From Coprinellus micaceus (taxonomy: Eukaryota; Basidiomycota; Agaricomycetes; Agaricales; Psathyrellaceae): a stretch of 64,000 nt of DNA. The stretch lies in assembly GCA_951394405.1 (NCBI GenBank), contig OX596336.1, positions 2,108,001 to 2,172,000 on the forward strand, in the 5' to 3' direction. A program made the translations under genes and the position numbers. Below the pieces are notes generated by a model that was not told where the DNA came from, did no database searches, and was given only the letters and a program-made list of their open reading frames with translations. This document shows, piece by piece, positions 1 through 10,828 of this stretch; positions within the stretch are counted from its first letter, which is position 1; each line of letters begins with the position of its first letter.

Positions 1-3000
1 CCGGGAGCCCGACATTCGCGATCCATGGTCTGGTCCACGAACATATGCCGAAGATTTCTACTCGGGAGGCGACAGGCTCATACAGCACGATCAGCTTCTA
101 GACGCACATCATCTTGAAGACCAGGAAGAGGAGGAGTACGATGCAGACCCCATCGGCGAAGACGGAAAAGGTGAAGACGAAGGTATAGCCATTCTCTCTC
201 TTTTTGGGCTGCACAACTAAGTACGCACGCCAGTCTTTGTCCCTGAGAGCCCGCAAGGACACGACCATCCCGCACAAGTACAGCTACGTGACGTTTGGGA
301 AGGGCCAGAGACATATGCAGAAGACTATTACTCAGCCGGGGATTTCAACCTCGGTTCAGAGCAGCCTACGCAGCCCGACCGGCTGGGCTCTGAACTCCTC
401 GATGTGGAACCCGAAATCATCAGCATTGATGACGATGACGAAGTGGAAGAAGTTCCTGCTACCTCCCTTCAGCTTACTGACTTCCGAGGCGTCATAGAGC
501 AAGCCTCGCTTACACCCGAAGTGTCTCTCGTTGCGCCTGTTGGACATGCATTCTCTGGGCCGTCCCACGGGGCTCAGGATGACATTGGGGATATCGTCGA
601 ACTTTCTAGGGGACTGCAGGACGGGCGAGCAACGTCAGACACTGAGCTCATGGACGCGGACTTGGACCTTGAGTATCCTGAACTTTCAAGGCCGGGTTCC
701 GTCACCGAAATGGCCGTTCCTCTGGAAGAAACTCCTCACTCAGTGGAAATCCCAGCGCTCACAGAGTTACAAGGTGAAGAAGAACGCACAGTGGTCGACT
801 TTGGTGCTCAAGGCGTCGTTCAAACGGACGCCGACCGCGCTGAATCGAATGCGTGGAAGGAGGAAGGCAACGGCGATGTGGGCGCGGCGGATCATCTTCC
901 TGTCGGCAACACAGGTGAGTCCCTCTTCATGCTCCACACTTCGTGCTCTCCCGATTTATTGTGCCCTAGAAGATTTCAAAATGGAGGGTGATCACACCAT
1001 CGTGGAGACTTCCGAAGGAAAGGTTGAAGGCGTGGGACGCCATGGCCAACAGGAAGACGAGGATGTGCTCGGGACTGAACCCTCGGGCGCCCCCACCGAG
1101 CCATATGACGTGCAGACAAAAGGGGGAACTCCTCAACCCGAATCTTTCCCCTCAGAGGTTGTGGAGGTTGAAAACGACTCTGAAGCTCCCAATCCGGAAT
1201 GCCGTGCACACGGGATCATCTCAACACCACACCACACTGCGACGATGGAAGAGGTCCCAGACGAGGACGCGGACGAACCCATTCCCGCCCCGCCCACCGC
1301 AGTCATCATCATGCGAGCTGTGGATGAAGATTCCGTTGGAGAGACTGATATACTTCAGGAAGAAGAGGCTGTATTAGAGGAGCCTGCTGTAGATGACGCT
1401 GGGGGAGACTACGACATGGACGATCATGAAGACGAGGACGCGTATGGGGAACCAGAGAACGATGACGTTGAAGTCCTCTCTATTACCAGCTCAGAGGACT
1501 TCCGCCTGATGGAGCATATTGAAGATGGAGGCGAAGTTGAGGAGCCGAATCAAGACGAGGCTGCGATGGACCTTGTTGCTGAGGTGAGTTGAATTCCCGG
1601 CATTTGGGTTAACTATACCGACTAACTCACTTAGGAGCGTGTCGTAGTCGCGGACGAACAGGCCGCAGCGCCCCTTGAGGAAGCCGGTCCGTTCGTCAAA
1701 CTTGAGGAGTCTCTCAGCTCTATCGTCGAGGGCATACAGGACGACAAAGAAGATGTAGTTGGCGAACTCCCGACAAGCCCCACACTCAAGGATGCGACAG
1801 ACCATCCTGCGACTCCGTCGACGGCTGCGGAGGAAGCCGAACCCTCTGTATTCCACCCCGATCCCGAAGGCTATCTGACAGGCGGGAGACCCGACGAAGT
1901 GGTCCCTGACCAGCCTCATGAAACGACACCTGACGACAAGGAAGATTCTTGCGCAGAGCCTTCCGATGTGGATTCAATTCGTGTCAGTGAAGGTCGGGTC
2001 GCGGAAGAGAACGGCGCAATTCCTTCAGCAGAAGTTCCAGCGTTAGCATTCGGTGTTGATGCCGACATGAAGGATTTGGACGCCCCGACTACCCTGGAGG
2101 GGGGAGAAGCCTCGCCCCATAAGCCCGAATACCCAGCTGAGGGCACCGTTGATCGACAACTCTTCGTTGATGGCATCGTATCGGCTCGGGCCACTTCTCC
2201 TCCCGAATCTGTTCTGGAAGAAGGCAAATCCAACGACCGCCTCACTAACGACACTATCCACGCTCTGTCTGGGTCAGAGGCTTCGCCTGAACCACCGATC
2301 CTGGTTGCTAGCACGACCATCGTCCAAACGGAAACGATGCCAGTAATACAGTCAACAAACGCTACGCTTACAGATGCGTTTGAAGCGTACCCTGCGGTGT
2401 CGTCCGCACCGTATATCGGTTCTCCAGTTCCCGTAGTCCCGTCGTCTCAACCTTCTACAGAAACTATATTGTTTCCTGCCGTATTATCCGCCCCTCCTCC
2501 GCCAACTCTGGATGACTCAGCCAATGTAATCCCAGCAGCGGATGGCCAGGACCTTTCTGCAGACGGAAACGAAGTTCATGGGTCCGCTCCCCCCCAGCCT
2601 ACGCAGGCGGAAGCCCAAGTAGAGGATGTTGTGGAGAGTCGGAAAGAGAGTGACGCACCTGATGTGAACTACCTACCATCTCCTCAGTCCATTGACGAGG
2701 TTGGCATGGAGGTGGATAGTGGATCTCCCAGCGTCGTTCAGCCACTTCCGGACGCTTCCTCGACGACTGCGGACGACCTCACGCAATTCGTAATCAACGG
2801 TGCACCTGAACCAACTTCCATCGCTCAACCAGAATCACCCGCCGAAGTGGTTGGATCGCCAGCAGAACGCGAACCTTCGGCACTGCGCGAAGTAGCTGCT
2901 CCCCCACAGGATACGCCGACCCAACCCACATCGATGAGTGGTCAGAAGTGAGTTCGCCCTCTCTTTAATTGTATAGCTTGTTTTCATTCGTTTTCTACTA

Positions 3001-4706
3001 GACCTACAACTGAGCCTGCTGGCTCGACGACTGCCAGTGGCTCCCTTGAAATACCGCCACAAGAGTCCAAGCCGGGGTTCCGTACCATTTCCCTCCCTCC
3101 TCCTCGCTCGCCATCCACATCAACTACAAAGTCGCCAACCAAACCGAATGCTAGCAAGCGTAAACGAGATGGGCCTTCTCCCAAGAAGGGTCCTCGAGGC
3201 GGAGCAGCGCCTCGGAAGAGGTACACGCGGGGAAAGGGGAAGGGGAGGCAGGTGAACGATGCCCCTCTGGATGGGGAGGAAATCGTTGCGGTGCCCAGAA
3301 AAAGGAGCAAACTTACTGAAAGTCATCTGGCCTCCGTTGGTGAAGCACCCCGACCTCCTGTATCTGCCTCCGCCACCAGCGTCCAGTCGGGCTCCAGTGC
3401 GAGCTCCGCTGCTAGATTACTGCAGCCTTCTTCTCGGGCGTCATCAGTCGCCCCCAGCGAGGCTTCCGGGCAGACGCAGCCGTCCCCGACAACTTCCAAG
3501 CCGCCTGGATTCCCCAAGAGTCAGAGAGGGTCAGGGGGTTTCGTTCACTATAATCTTGTCCCGGATTCCCACCCCCAAGCACCATCTCCTCTCCTACAAG
3601 CGACGTCGGCTGCCCAGCGACCATTTCTTCATGCGCATGGAAAGAGGAAGGTGCCGCTGCCGCTGCAGACATACCGTACCATGCCTGCGCCCATGCCCCC
3701 ACCCGTACCTGTACCAGTCGTTCAACAGCCCGTCGTTCCACCTCAGACAGAGGCACAAGCCCCCCCGCCCCTGCCGCGACCACTTGCAGGCCAGACTCAG
3801 CACGGTCATGCACGGCGGTTGTCCGCCACCCACCGCACTTCCATCCCGCCTCCTAGCCCATCGAGCTCCCATCCTCCAACGAGCCCGCAGTCGGAAAACC
3901 CTCCCCATACCCCAACCAGCTCCATCGGGCAGCTTTCTCAAGCGCCGACGCCGCAAGGACCCACGCCGACCAATGGAGCCCGAAGGACGCAAAGCTTGAA
4001 AGCTGCTTCTTCAACTACGCATACACCCGTCACCAGATCCCACTGCCGCTTCCACAAAATCAGTCTTCCAAAGGAAGAACTGGGGCCTAGGATCTTTTTC
4101 ATTGTTCCGGGTTGCTCCTTGACCAGATACAAGGTCATTGAAGACGAAGAAGTTGAGGACCATGGAGACGCCACCTACGAGGAAAGCCAACGTATGGTGG
4201 AGGATATCGAGACGCTGGACTTGGATCCTTACATCATCAAAGTTCTGAAGTCCTTGGTGGGCTCCGAAATCATGCAGCAGCGCGAAGTGTACTATCTCCC
4301 CCTCCCGGGTGAAAATGTCGTCCGCCAGGCATCAACCTCCACTTCCAATGTAGCTTCTGCTGTGAGCAAAGGACGAGTATCTGGTGTACCCTCTACATCT
4401 ATTTCCGGCCGAGGGAAGATTGGAGGTGATACCACCTTGGAGGATTTGGGAATTTCCGAGACCGACAGCGAAGACAAATCTTCCGATGACTCCGACTACG
4501 AGGCCAAGCCCGTCTCTCGGACGAAACAAACGGCTCGTAAGGTACCAGTGCCCCGTAAACCCACGAAGGCTTCGAACAAACGCTCGAGGGCGTCGGTCGC
4601 CCAAGACTCTATCCAGGTTGATGAAGCTGAGGAAGGGAGGGATGCGAAGAAGACAAAGCTCGATGAACCTCAAAACCCTTCAACTTCAGCTTCCCCTCTC
4701 CCCTGA
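1..4706 (+). CDS. Large disordered acidic nuclear-type protein with H3-tail-like motif (5' partial)
   Basis: Exons read as <2-182, 234-914, 970-1583, 1635-2947 and 3002-4706. The introns are 51-55 nt with clean GT/AG ends and the frame is kept throughout; the 5' end lies outside the window. About the first 1000 residues are Asp/Glu/Ser/Pro-rich and unstructured. A short motif of the form GPxTYAEDxYS occurs twice, either side of the first intron. Around 3130-3250 the chain turns basic (KRK and GKGKGR clusters, nuclear-localisation or AT-hook-like). A probably folded block of about 90 residues (4043-4315; FHKISLP..., PRIFFIVPGCSL..., YYLPLPGE) follows. Near the C-terminus a Lys/Arg-rich tail contains RTKQTARK, identical to histone H3 residues 2-9, followed by further NLS-like basic clusters. 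I do not recognise the family. A chromatin-associated role is inferred only from composition and the H3-like motif. Confidence 0.8.
4518..4541 (+). other. Histone H3 N-terminal tail mimic (RTKQTARK)
   Basis: In the frame of the large acidic protein these eight codons read Arg-Thr-Lys-Gln-Thr-Ala-Arg-Lys, the same as H3 positions 2-9 including the K4 and K9 methylation sites. The preceding residue is Ser rather than the free Ala1, and the following one is Val rather than Ser10. The motif sits in a disordered basic segment after an acidic serine-rich stretch. Confidence 0.85.
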
Positions 4707-5085
4707 TGTATATAGATCAAGGTTGCTTCTGGTTAGAGTGTGTATATGAACCATTGACATGGCGGACTGTTTATTACCGTTTTCTCTCTTTACCTCTACA
4801 CTTATGGGCGGCATTCATCGCAGCCTCCTTATGCGATATCCATGTAGAACTCCGATAAACTCGGTCGGTTTCGAGTTTGTATTGCGAGTGAAACCGGATT
4901 TCACAACTTGAAAGACTCGGGTGGCTTGGACGCGAGGTAATCACGCGTTATTTGTCCTTGTTGAACTCAGTGGGTCCGACCTAGACGGCGTTGCAAAGCA
5001 TTTAACGGGCTTCCCCTGTCAGAGTTCCACGGTGCTTCTTGACCCTCACTACCAACTACCCTTGATAGCGAGCCGTACAAGTACT
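4707..5085. other. Intergenic spacer
   Basis: About 380 bp between the stop of the acidic protein and the first IFI6-like gene. It must hold the 3' UTR of one and the promoter of the other. I see no convincing TATA box and no further gene. Confidence 0.6.
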
Positions 5086-6153
5086 ATGAAGCTAGCCGCT
5101 TTGCCTACAATCCTACTTTTCTTCCTCTTTGGACTAGCACAGGCCCTCACTTTTCCTCAGTGGGGACAAGGTCAGGAATCTCCCGCTCACTTGCTAAGAG
5201 GCCACCACCGACATCATATCTATAGATGAAAAAGGTGGGATAGATCTAGGTATAGTTGTGAGTAGTAGAATCTCTACGGCTTGGAATCGCCCTTGCTGAT
5301 GTGCCTTGGATAGAATGGACAACACGTGCGAATGCAACCTCCAACATAACATCTCCCAAGGATCCTTCTGGCCCCTGGAGCTGTTCGATAAGATAGCCGG
5401 AGACCTCCGATCAACCTACATCTCCCAGGTCCTCCCAGCCTTCCATGAGTTCCAGGGTGAGATGAGGAACATAGAAACAGTGCTTCAGGGTGGCGACCTT
5501 GCCTCCAAACTCGTGGAAGAATTCGAACGTCGGACGTCCAAGCTTCAGGCAGAATTCCAATTTCCCATCGCCAATGAAACTGCAACCCACCACGAACTTC
5601 TAGTAGAAGCCGTCGACAAGGTCATGGATGCTCTGGACATGGTCACGGAAGACGTAGGCAAGACTTTGAACACGGATGTAGGCCATGTCCGTCAAGCCTT
5701 CCAGGAAGCTCGAAAGCCAGTAAGGGAAATTGTCCTTTTCGTTGGTGAGTCTAACTGTTTAATTTACCGCTGCGCTGCGCTCAATTGGCCCACAGCCAAA
5801 ATAGTCGACGACCACCCCTGTCTTTTTGAGCTAGTGGCGCTCGCCCTGTTCCTGGAGATCCCGGGGTTGTGGTTGATCCACCCTGTCCTTGCCGTCATCG
5901 GGTTCTCGACTAAGGGGCCAGTGAAAGGTGCGCATATAGTCTGTTTTTCAGCGTGTGAAAGGAATTTACTTCGAATACAGGGTCACTGGCTGCTGAAATA
6001 CAAAGCAAGGTGTACGGGGCGCGGATTCCAAAGGGCTCTGTATTCTCGAAGCTCCAAAAGGCGGGGATGTCGGGCTTTTTGGTGAACACCCGGCTTCGAC
6101 TGGGCACAGCAGCAGCTGTTGTGCAAATCCTCGCCCGTTGCGAAAAGTTCTGA
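5086..6153 (+). CDS. Secreted-type IFI6/ISG12-like protein, copy A
   Basis: ATG at 5086 opens a classic signal peptide (MKLAALPTILLFFLFGLAQA). A long helical region follows (from about 5315), then a hydrophobic stretch, then the glycine/alanine signature GPVKGSLAAEIQS...GSVFSKLQKAG typical of the IFI6-16/ISG12 family. Exons at the 3' side are clear: to 5744, 5796-5927 and 5981-6153. The join between the signal-peptide exon (ends near 5159-5170) and the body (starts by 5314) is unresolved because the obvious GT donor at 5171 leaves the wrong phase. In animals this family is small, hydrophobic and mitochondrial or ER-associated, acting in cell death and antiviral response; its role in fungi is not known. 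The neighbouring gene at 6468-7578 is a diverged tandem copy. Confidence 0.75.
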
Positions 6154-6467
6154 ACCACGCGACCCAGCTGTTGTGATTCCTCCTTAGTCTGTCCTTCTAC
6201 CTTCCCCTGTGTTTATACCCCTGTTGTAATATCACTGTGCAATGCATGAAAACGGTACTTTTGCGCTGTGTGGGCGCCTACTTGGGCGTCATCTGGTCCC
6301 GGCGTGGGATGCCTCGTGGCAAAGCTGTATAAAGACGCTTTACATGGCAACCAGCCTCCTTTGTGAAAACTACCACCAGCCTCCTTCTGTGCCTTCGGAA
6401 GTATCCAGCTCCGGCGGCGCATCCTGAGGCTACTCCGCCATAGTCCGTTGCCAATAGTCCGTTTAAG
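6154..6467. other. Spacer between the tandem IFI6-like genes
   Basis: About 310 bp without a credible gene. It presumably holds the terminator of copy A and the promoter of copy B. No repeat or clear TATA box is seen. Confidence 0.5.
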
Positions 6468-7578
6468 ATGCGCGTTCCGTCACTCAGCCTCATCGTGTTT
6501 TCGTGGTTCTGGGTGCTGGGTAGCGCTGGTGTGTTCTATCTACGGTATAGACCTATGAAAGGTCGCTCGCTAACACAAACTTATCCCCGCATTACTAGTC
6601 TGTGTGCCGGGCAAGTCCTTTCGATGTTCTCTTTCGAGGTGAATTTCTAACTCCCTGCTTAGGAGCCCAAAGCGTACTTGTCCTTACCAGCGGGTACCGT
6701 ATCACGAACTTCTTCTGGGGTTTCGATTGGTACGAAGACGCTTGGAAGACAATCCTCGAGCACAAAGATCAAGCCGTGGCATATGCAAATGTTGCAATGG
6801 AGGAAAACAAGAAGAAATTCGACGATGTTGCCGACAAGCTCGACCAATTTAAGGACGGCATGGATAAGCTGGTGGATCATGCTCGGGAGGTAGCACTCAT
6901 GTTCGAGCAATACCAGGCTGACCCGCAGGCACTTCTCGACCGGCTCAACGACGCAGGCACCGATGCTATAGAAAACTTGCAGAAGGAATTCGAGAAGCCC
7001 CTGCCGGAGGATATGGACGAGCGGGCCAAGTATCGCGCAGAGATGGTTGCTAGTATCTTGAACTACATGGAGGGGCCGTATGTTTCCGCCTCAGAAGATG
7101 TTGGTATTCCAGAGGCCGAAGCCCGCCAGTCTTTCGAGTCCATTCGCCGTGCTCTAGAAGACACGCTCATCGTTGCTGGTGCGTCATCTCGATGTTCACC
7201 CGGTGGATCTGAAAGTGACGCGCACCAACAGGAAACATCGTCGACAAGCACCCTGTACTCGTCGAGACGATCGTGATTAGCGGCGTCTTTATGATCTTGC
7301 CTGGAGCCCTTTTCCTTCGACCCTTTGTGAGGCTGTTCGGATTTGGCCCTTTCGGTCCAGTCAAGGGTGAGTTTGGTTGCTAGAACGATCTATTAGCCCG
7401 CCCATTAACTGTATGGTACGCAGGGTCCTTGGCCGCATGGTTGCAGAGCCGTTTCTGGGGCGGCTATGTCGTGAGGGGTAGTTGGTTTGCCTGGATGCAG
7501 AGGGCAGGCATGGTCACGGGTTGGTGGACGTCCATTGCTGCGATTTTGAAAGCCATTGCGGCACTTTTCGGACTTTGA
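6468..7578 (+). CDS. Secreted-type IFI6/ISG12-like protein, copy B
   Basis: The first exon (6468-6544) encodes a signal peptide (MRVPSLSLIVFSWFWVLGSA). The main body, open from about 6665 to 7178, is a long amphipathic helical region rich in Lys, Asp and Glu. Later exons are clear: 7232-7366 and 7424-7578, with introns 7179-7231 and 7367-7423. The C-terminus carries the IFI6-like signature GPVKGSLAAWLQSRFWGG followed by GSWFAWMQRAG and a final hydrophobic helix. The layout matches copy A (signal peptide, helical spacer, hydrophobic segment, GPVKGSLAA), so the two are an old tandem duplication. The exon start between 6599 and 6665 is uncertain because the best acceptor leaves a short unexplained segment. 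Confidence 0.75.
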
Positions 7579-8011
7579 GTTTCCATCCCGCTTTCCTTCC
7601 GAGTTCCTCTTCTAGTACTACATCGTCGATTGTTGTACCAATAGATTCACATCACATGCACAACACATGCATTGTGCTCCCGACCCCTAGCATTCTACCT
7701 AATTCTCGGAACAATTTGAACCAATGCGATCGGGGACTGGTAAGTGGTACAGTATACTGCCAAAGTCAGGACAGCTGAGTAAACAACAACAGTTAGAAGT
7801 AAATATGCGCGGTGAAACCGATACAGCGACGACCACGCCAGCGGGTCCCGGGATAACAACGCGGCACCTTGGACATTCTACGACCCCACAGCAGAGGTCA
7901 ATACGAAATGCGTAAGTGAGTGAGCGATATCGCCCACCGGAAAGGGTATCTGTACGATTGAAGGGCCTAGGCTGCAGAGCTGAAGGCCTCAGGTACGTCT
8001 GAGCCAGAGCT
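7579..8011. other. Convergent 3' spacer
   Basis: About 430 bp between the stop codons of IFI6-like copy B (+) and the mitochondrial ATPase (-). It should hold both 3' UTRs. No gene is seen. Confidence 0.6.
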
Positions 8012-10395
8012 CTAGTCGTCGTCTCCACCGTCATCACCGTCGCCTTCGTCGTCGTCCCTAACGGGCTTTCGAAGATCGACGTAGTAGGAACCGCCCTTGT
8101 CTACAGCGAGGCGGACACTGTCCCCTTTCCCAAGATCCTTGAACTTTAAGCGCCGTGGGTCAGTCGTCCATTCCACAACGGCCGAAACGGAAAGTGACGC
8201 ACGGTAAGTTCTCTCGTACGGTGGAGAGACTCAATTTCATCGATACGGTCGCGAACGCCGTCGAGCAGTTCTTGGAAGCCTTCTTCCTCGACGACCTCCA
8301 TTGCGGATCGAAGGGTGAGCATAGAGTCAGGTCGGACGTCGTGATTGATCTTTTCAGTTGCAGGGCATCAGCGACGCTTCATCTCCTGTGAGGCAGGAGA
8401 GTGGCTTACGTCCATAGCAATGATGTTCACTTTATCGAGCTCCTCCAGGAAGTCAGCACGGGTCATGATCTGTCTAGCCCTATACTACATGGCAATTAGT
8501 GCAAAACGGACACAGGCACACAAAACCTTTCACTCACCCAGGAGACGGCAGGCAGGGGCAGGTCGTTCAAGTCTTCCGGCTTCGCCTCACCACGAGCGAT
8601 CGCCTCTTCCCGCTCTTTCTCCTGCTCGCGACGCATCTTGACAAACTCTTGCAGGAGCAGCCAAGAGCATGAACTCCACTTTTGTTCGTCCATGACATCG
8701 TCGTCGCAGTCGGGAATCAAACCTTTTCATTGGTGAGGATTTCAGTCGAGTTGCGAATATGGGAAGGACGCTACCAATTTGACTCAAAATCCAGCCCTTC
8801 TCTACGCGAAGCATGTGCTTGGCCATTTCTGTCATGTTTTTCGCCTTCGCGACCTGAATAGTACGATCAATGAGCGGCTGTGTCCCCCAGCACATGAGTG
8901 TAGGCGCGATGACTTACGCGATTCAGGTAGCTCAGACGCCCTCCGACAGTGTTTACCGTTTCCTGCACGTCGTCTGGCACGATAGGTACCTTATTGGCGT
9001 CGATGCGGATTCTCGTCACGGCCTTGACAGCATCAGGCTGTTCGAGGTCACTGACACTAAGGACGTGCATACGGCTCGCGAATTTCCCTATTCTTGATGT
9101 ATTTAGGCGGTGCTCGGGTTCCGCGAATGTGCATCGACTTACGCATAACGTGGAAAGGCCAGAAATCGTCAGAACTGAACACCACGGTCATAATACCTGT
9201 AGTCAAAGCGTTAGACGCTGTATATGTGCTATAACTGAAGCAGTACTCACCGCTGGCCGCCCAGGACTCTGACTTCTGCTGCAGTTGCAGAATCATCTGC
9301 CTGCCCTCTTCGTCGTTTTGGAAAAAGTGAATGTTGTTGATGATGAGGACGAAGGGCTTCCCGCGACGCTTAGCGCATCTTAGGGCAACCTTCTCCAGCT
9401 TGTTTAACGCGCGCTCAATATCGAGAGCGGCGCCGCCTTCGCGAGGATCACGTCGTTGAAACAGGCCCGTCTGCGTGTCCTCGTTGAACTCGTAGTTCAA
9501 GGCCTTCCCCAGCCGCAAGCGGAAGACTTCGAGGTCGGGGTGGGCATCGCACATGGAAACGCCGTCGGCTTGGATTGCATTCATGGCTTCGAAAATCATG
9601 GTCCCCTTGCCAGAGCCCTGGACCACAACCCTAGTTAATCCCTCTGCCAGAAACGAGGGGGACTCGACTACGAACCTTAGGGCCGAGCAATAGGAAGTAG
9701 TGGCCAGGTTCATTGCCCTTCACAATGTCGTCTATTTGGTCCTGCTCCTTGCGACGTAGATACTCCGTCCATGGTTCGTCTGCATCATATGCCGGCTCCT
9801 CGTTTCGCTTCGTGTGGCCCTTCGCCAGCTCTAATGCTGGGTCGTAGCCCGGTTCGAAGGCCTGTTCTATCTGGAACGCGTTAGATGTTGGTGTGTTCAT
9901 GCACAAGCAAAGCCAGGTAACATACCTTATGCAGGACATTGCTCTTATACCACCGCACGTAAACGACACCTCCAATAAACACTTGAATCATTCGTCAGAA
10001 CATTGAGTACGTTCCGCTAGATTATATAGGATCTACCCACCCGCTCCGAGACCGATACACGTTGTCAAGACCGCGTCAAGAACGGGAGAGCCCGTGAACG
10101 CAAAGCCTCCCCCCGTGCCGCCTCCTGGTCCTCCCCCCGGCGGGTTGTATGGTGCACTCAATGTCTGCGTTCCTTCGTGGACCTCGTGTCTGGCTCCTGG
10201 CGGTGTCGGGATTGCTTGGGAGTGCGTGGGAGGTGGTGGAGGCACACTACGCTTGGGGGGTGCCGGGACATGATGGGTCGCGTTGTTGTCGCCGCCGCCA
10301 GAGGGTGGTGTCGTCGTGTATAAACGAGTGAATTGACGACCGGGTATTCGAGAACCTGAGAGGAAGAGTCTGCCCGCGAGTCGACCAGAGGCCAT
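8012..10395 (-). CDS. Mitochondrial P-loop (AAA-type) ATPase with C-terminal winged-helix-like region
   Basis: Exons on the minus strand: 10395-10041, 9981-9926, 9870-9676, 9617-9251, 9196-9143, 9087-8918, 8853-8775, 8722-8538, 8469-8410 and 8349-8012. The N-terminus is Arg/Ser/Thr-rich without acidic residues (MASGRLAGRLFLSGSRIPGR), a mitochondrial presequence. A proline/glycine-rich linker and one membrane segment (about residues 105-128) follow. Walker A reads GPKGSGKGTMI and is assembled exactly by splicing 9676 to 9617; Walker B is FVLIINNIHFF. The C-terminal part resembles the winged-helix tail of fungal AAA proteins and ends in an Asp-rich run. The last exon keeps frame only if a 44-nt intron (8256-8213, weak donor) is removed; then the gene totals 605 codons. 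Otherwise there is a frameshift. Substrate unknown. Confidence 0.8.
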
Positions 10396-10828
10396 GAGAG
10401 TAGCGTAAAGAGTGGACGGTGGTCTGTCCCGCAGGGGACTGCACCAATTTGAGTGGAGAGAAACGTGTCTGTGATGGACGTCCTCCCTTCTCCCCATCAT
10501 TCATGAATATCTCTGCATCGCCTTCTCTGGCCTCCACGTTTCCCAATTTACTCAAGAGTACACCCAGGCGTGCCACGGCAGGATCAAGGACACTCACAGT
10601 GACTCTCTATGACGGGACGAGACCCTGTTCCTGTGGACCACGTACCCGAAGGCCGAATTCCCAAGGGAAGGGGACAAGGTTCACCCCGCCGGAACTCTTT
10701 CACACTAAAAGGTGGGTTGGATAGATATGTTGATTGAAATGTGGAACAATTATATGCACGAGTATACAGGGAATCGGAATCGGGAACATATCAAGCAGGC
10801 GTTCAATCGAGGCCAACACCTCGTTCTA
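10396..10828. other. Intergenic spacer
   Basis: About 430 bp between two minus-strand genes. It holds the promoter of the mitochondrial ATPase and the 3' UTR of the SAP-like protein gene. No gene is seen. Confidence 0.6.
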
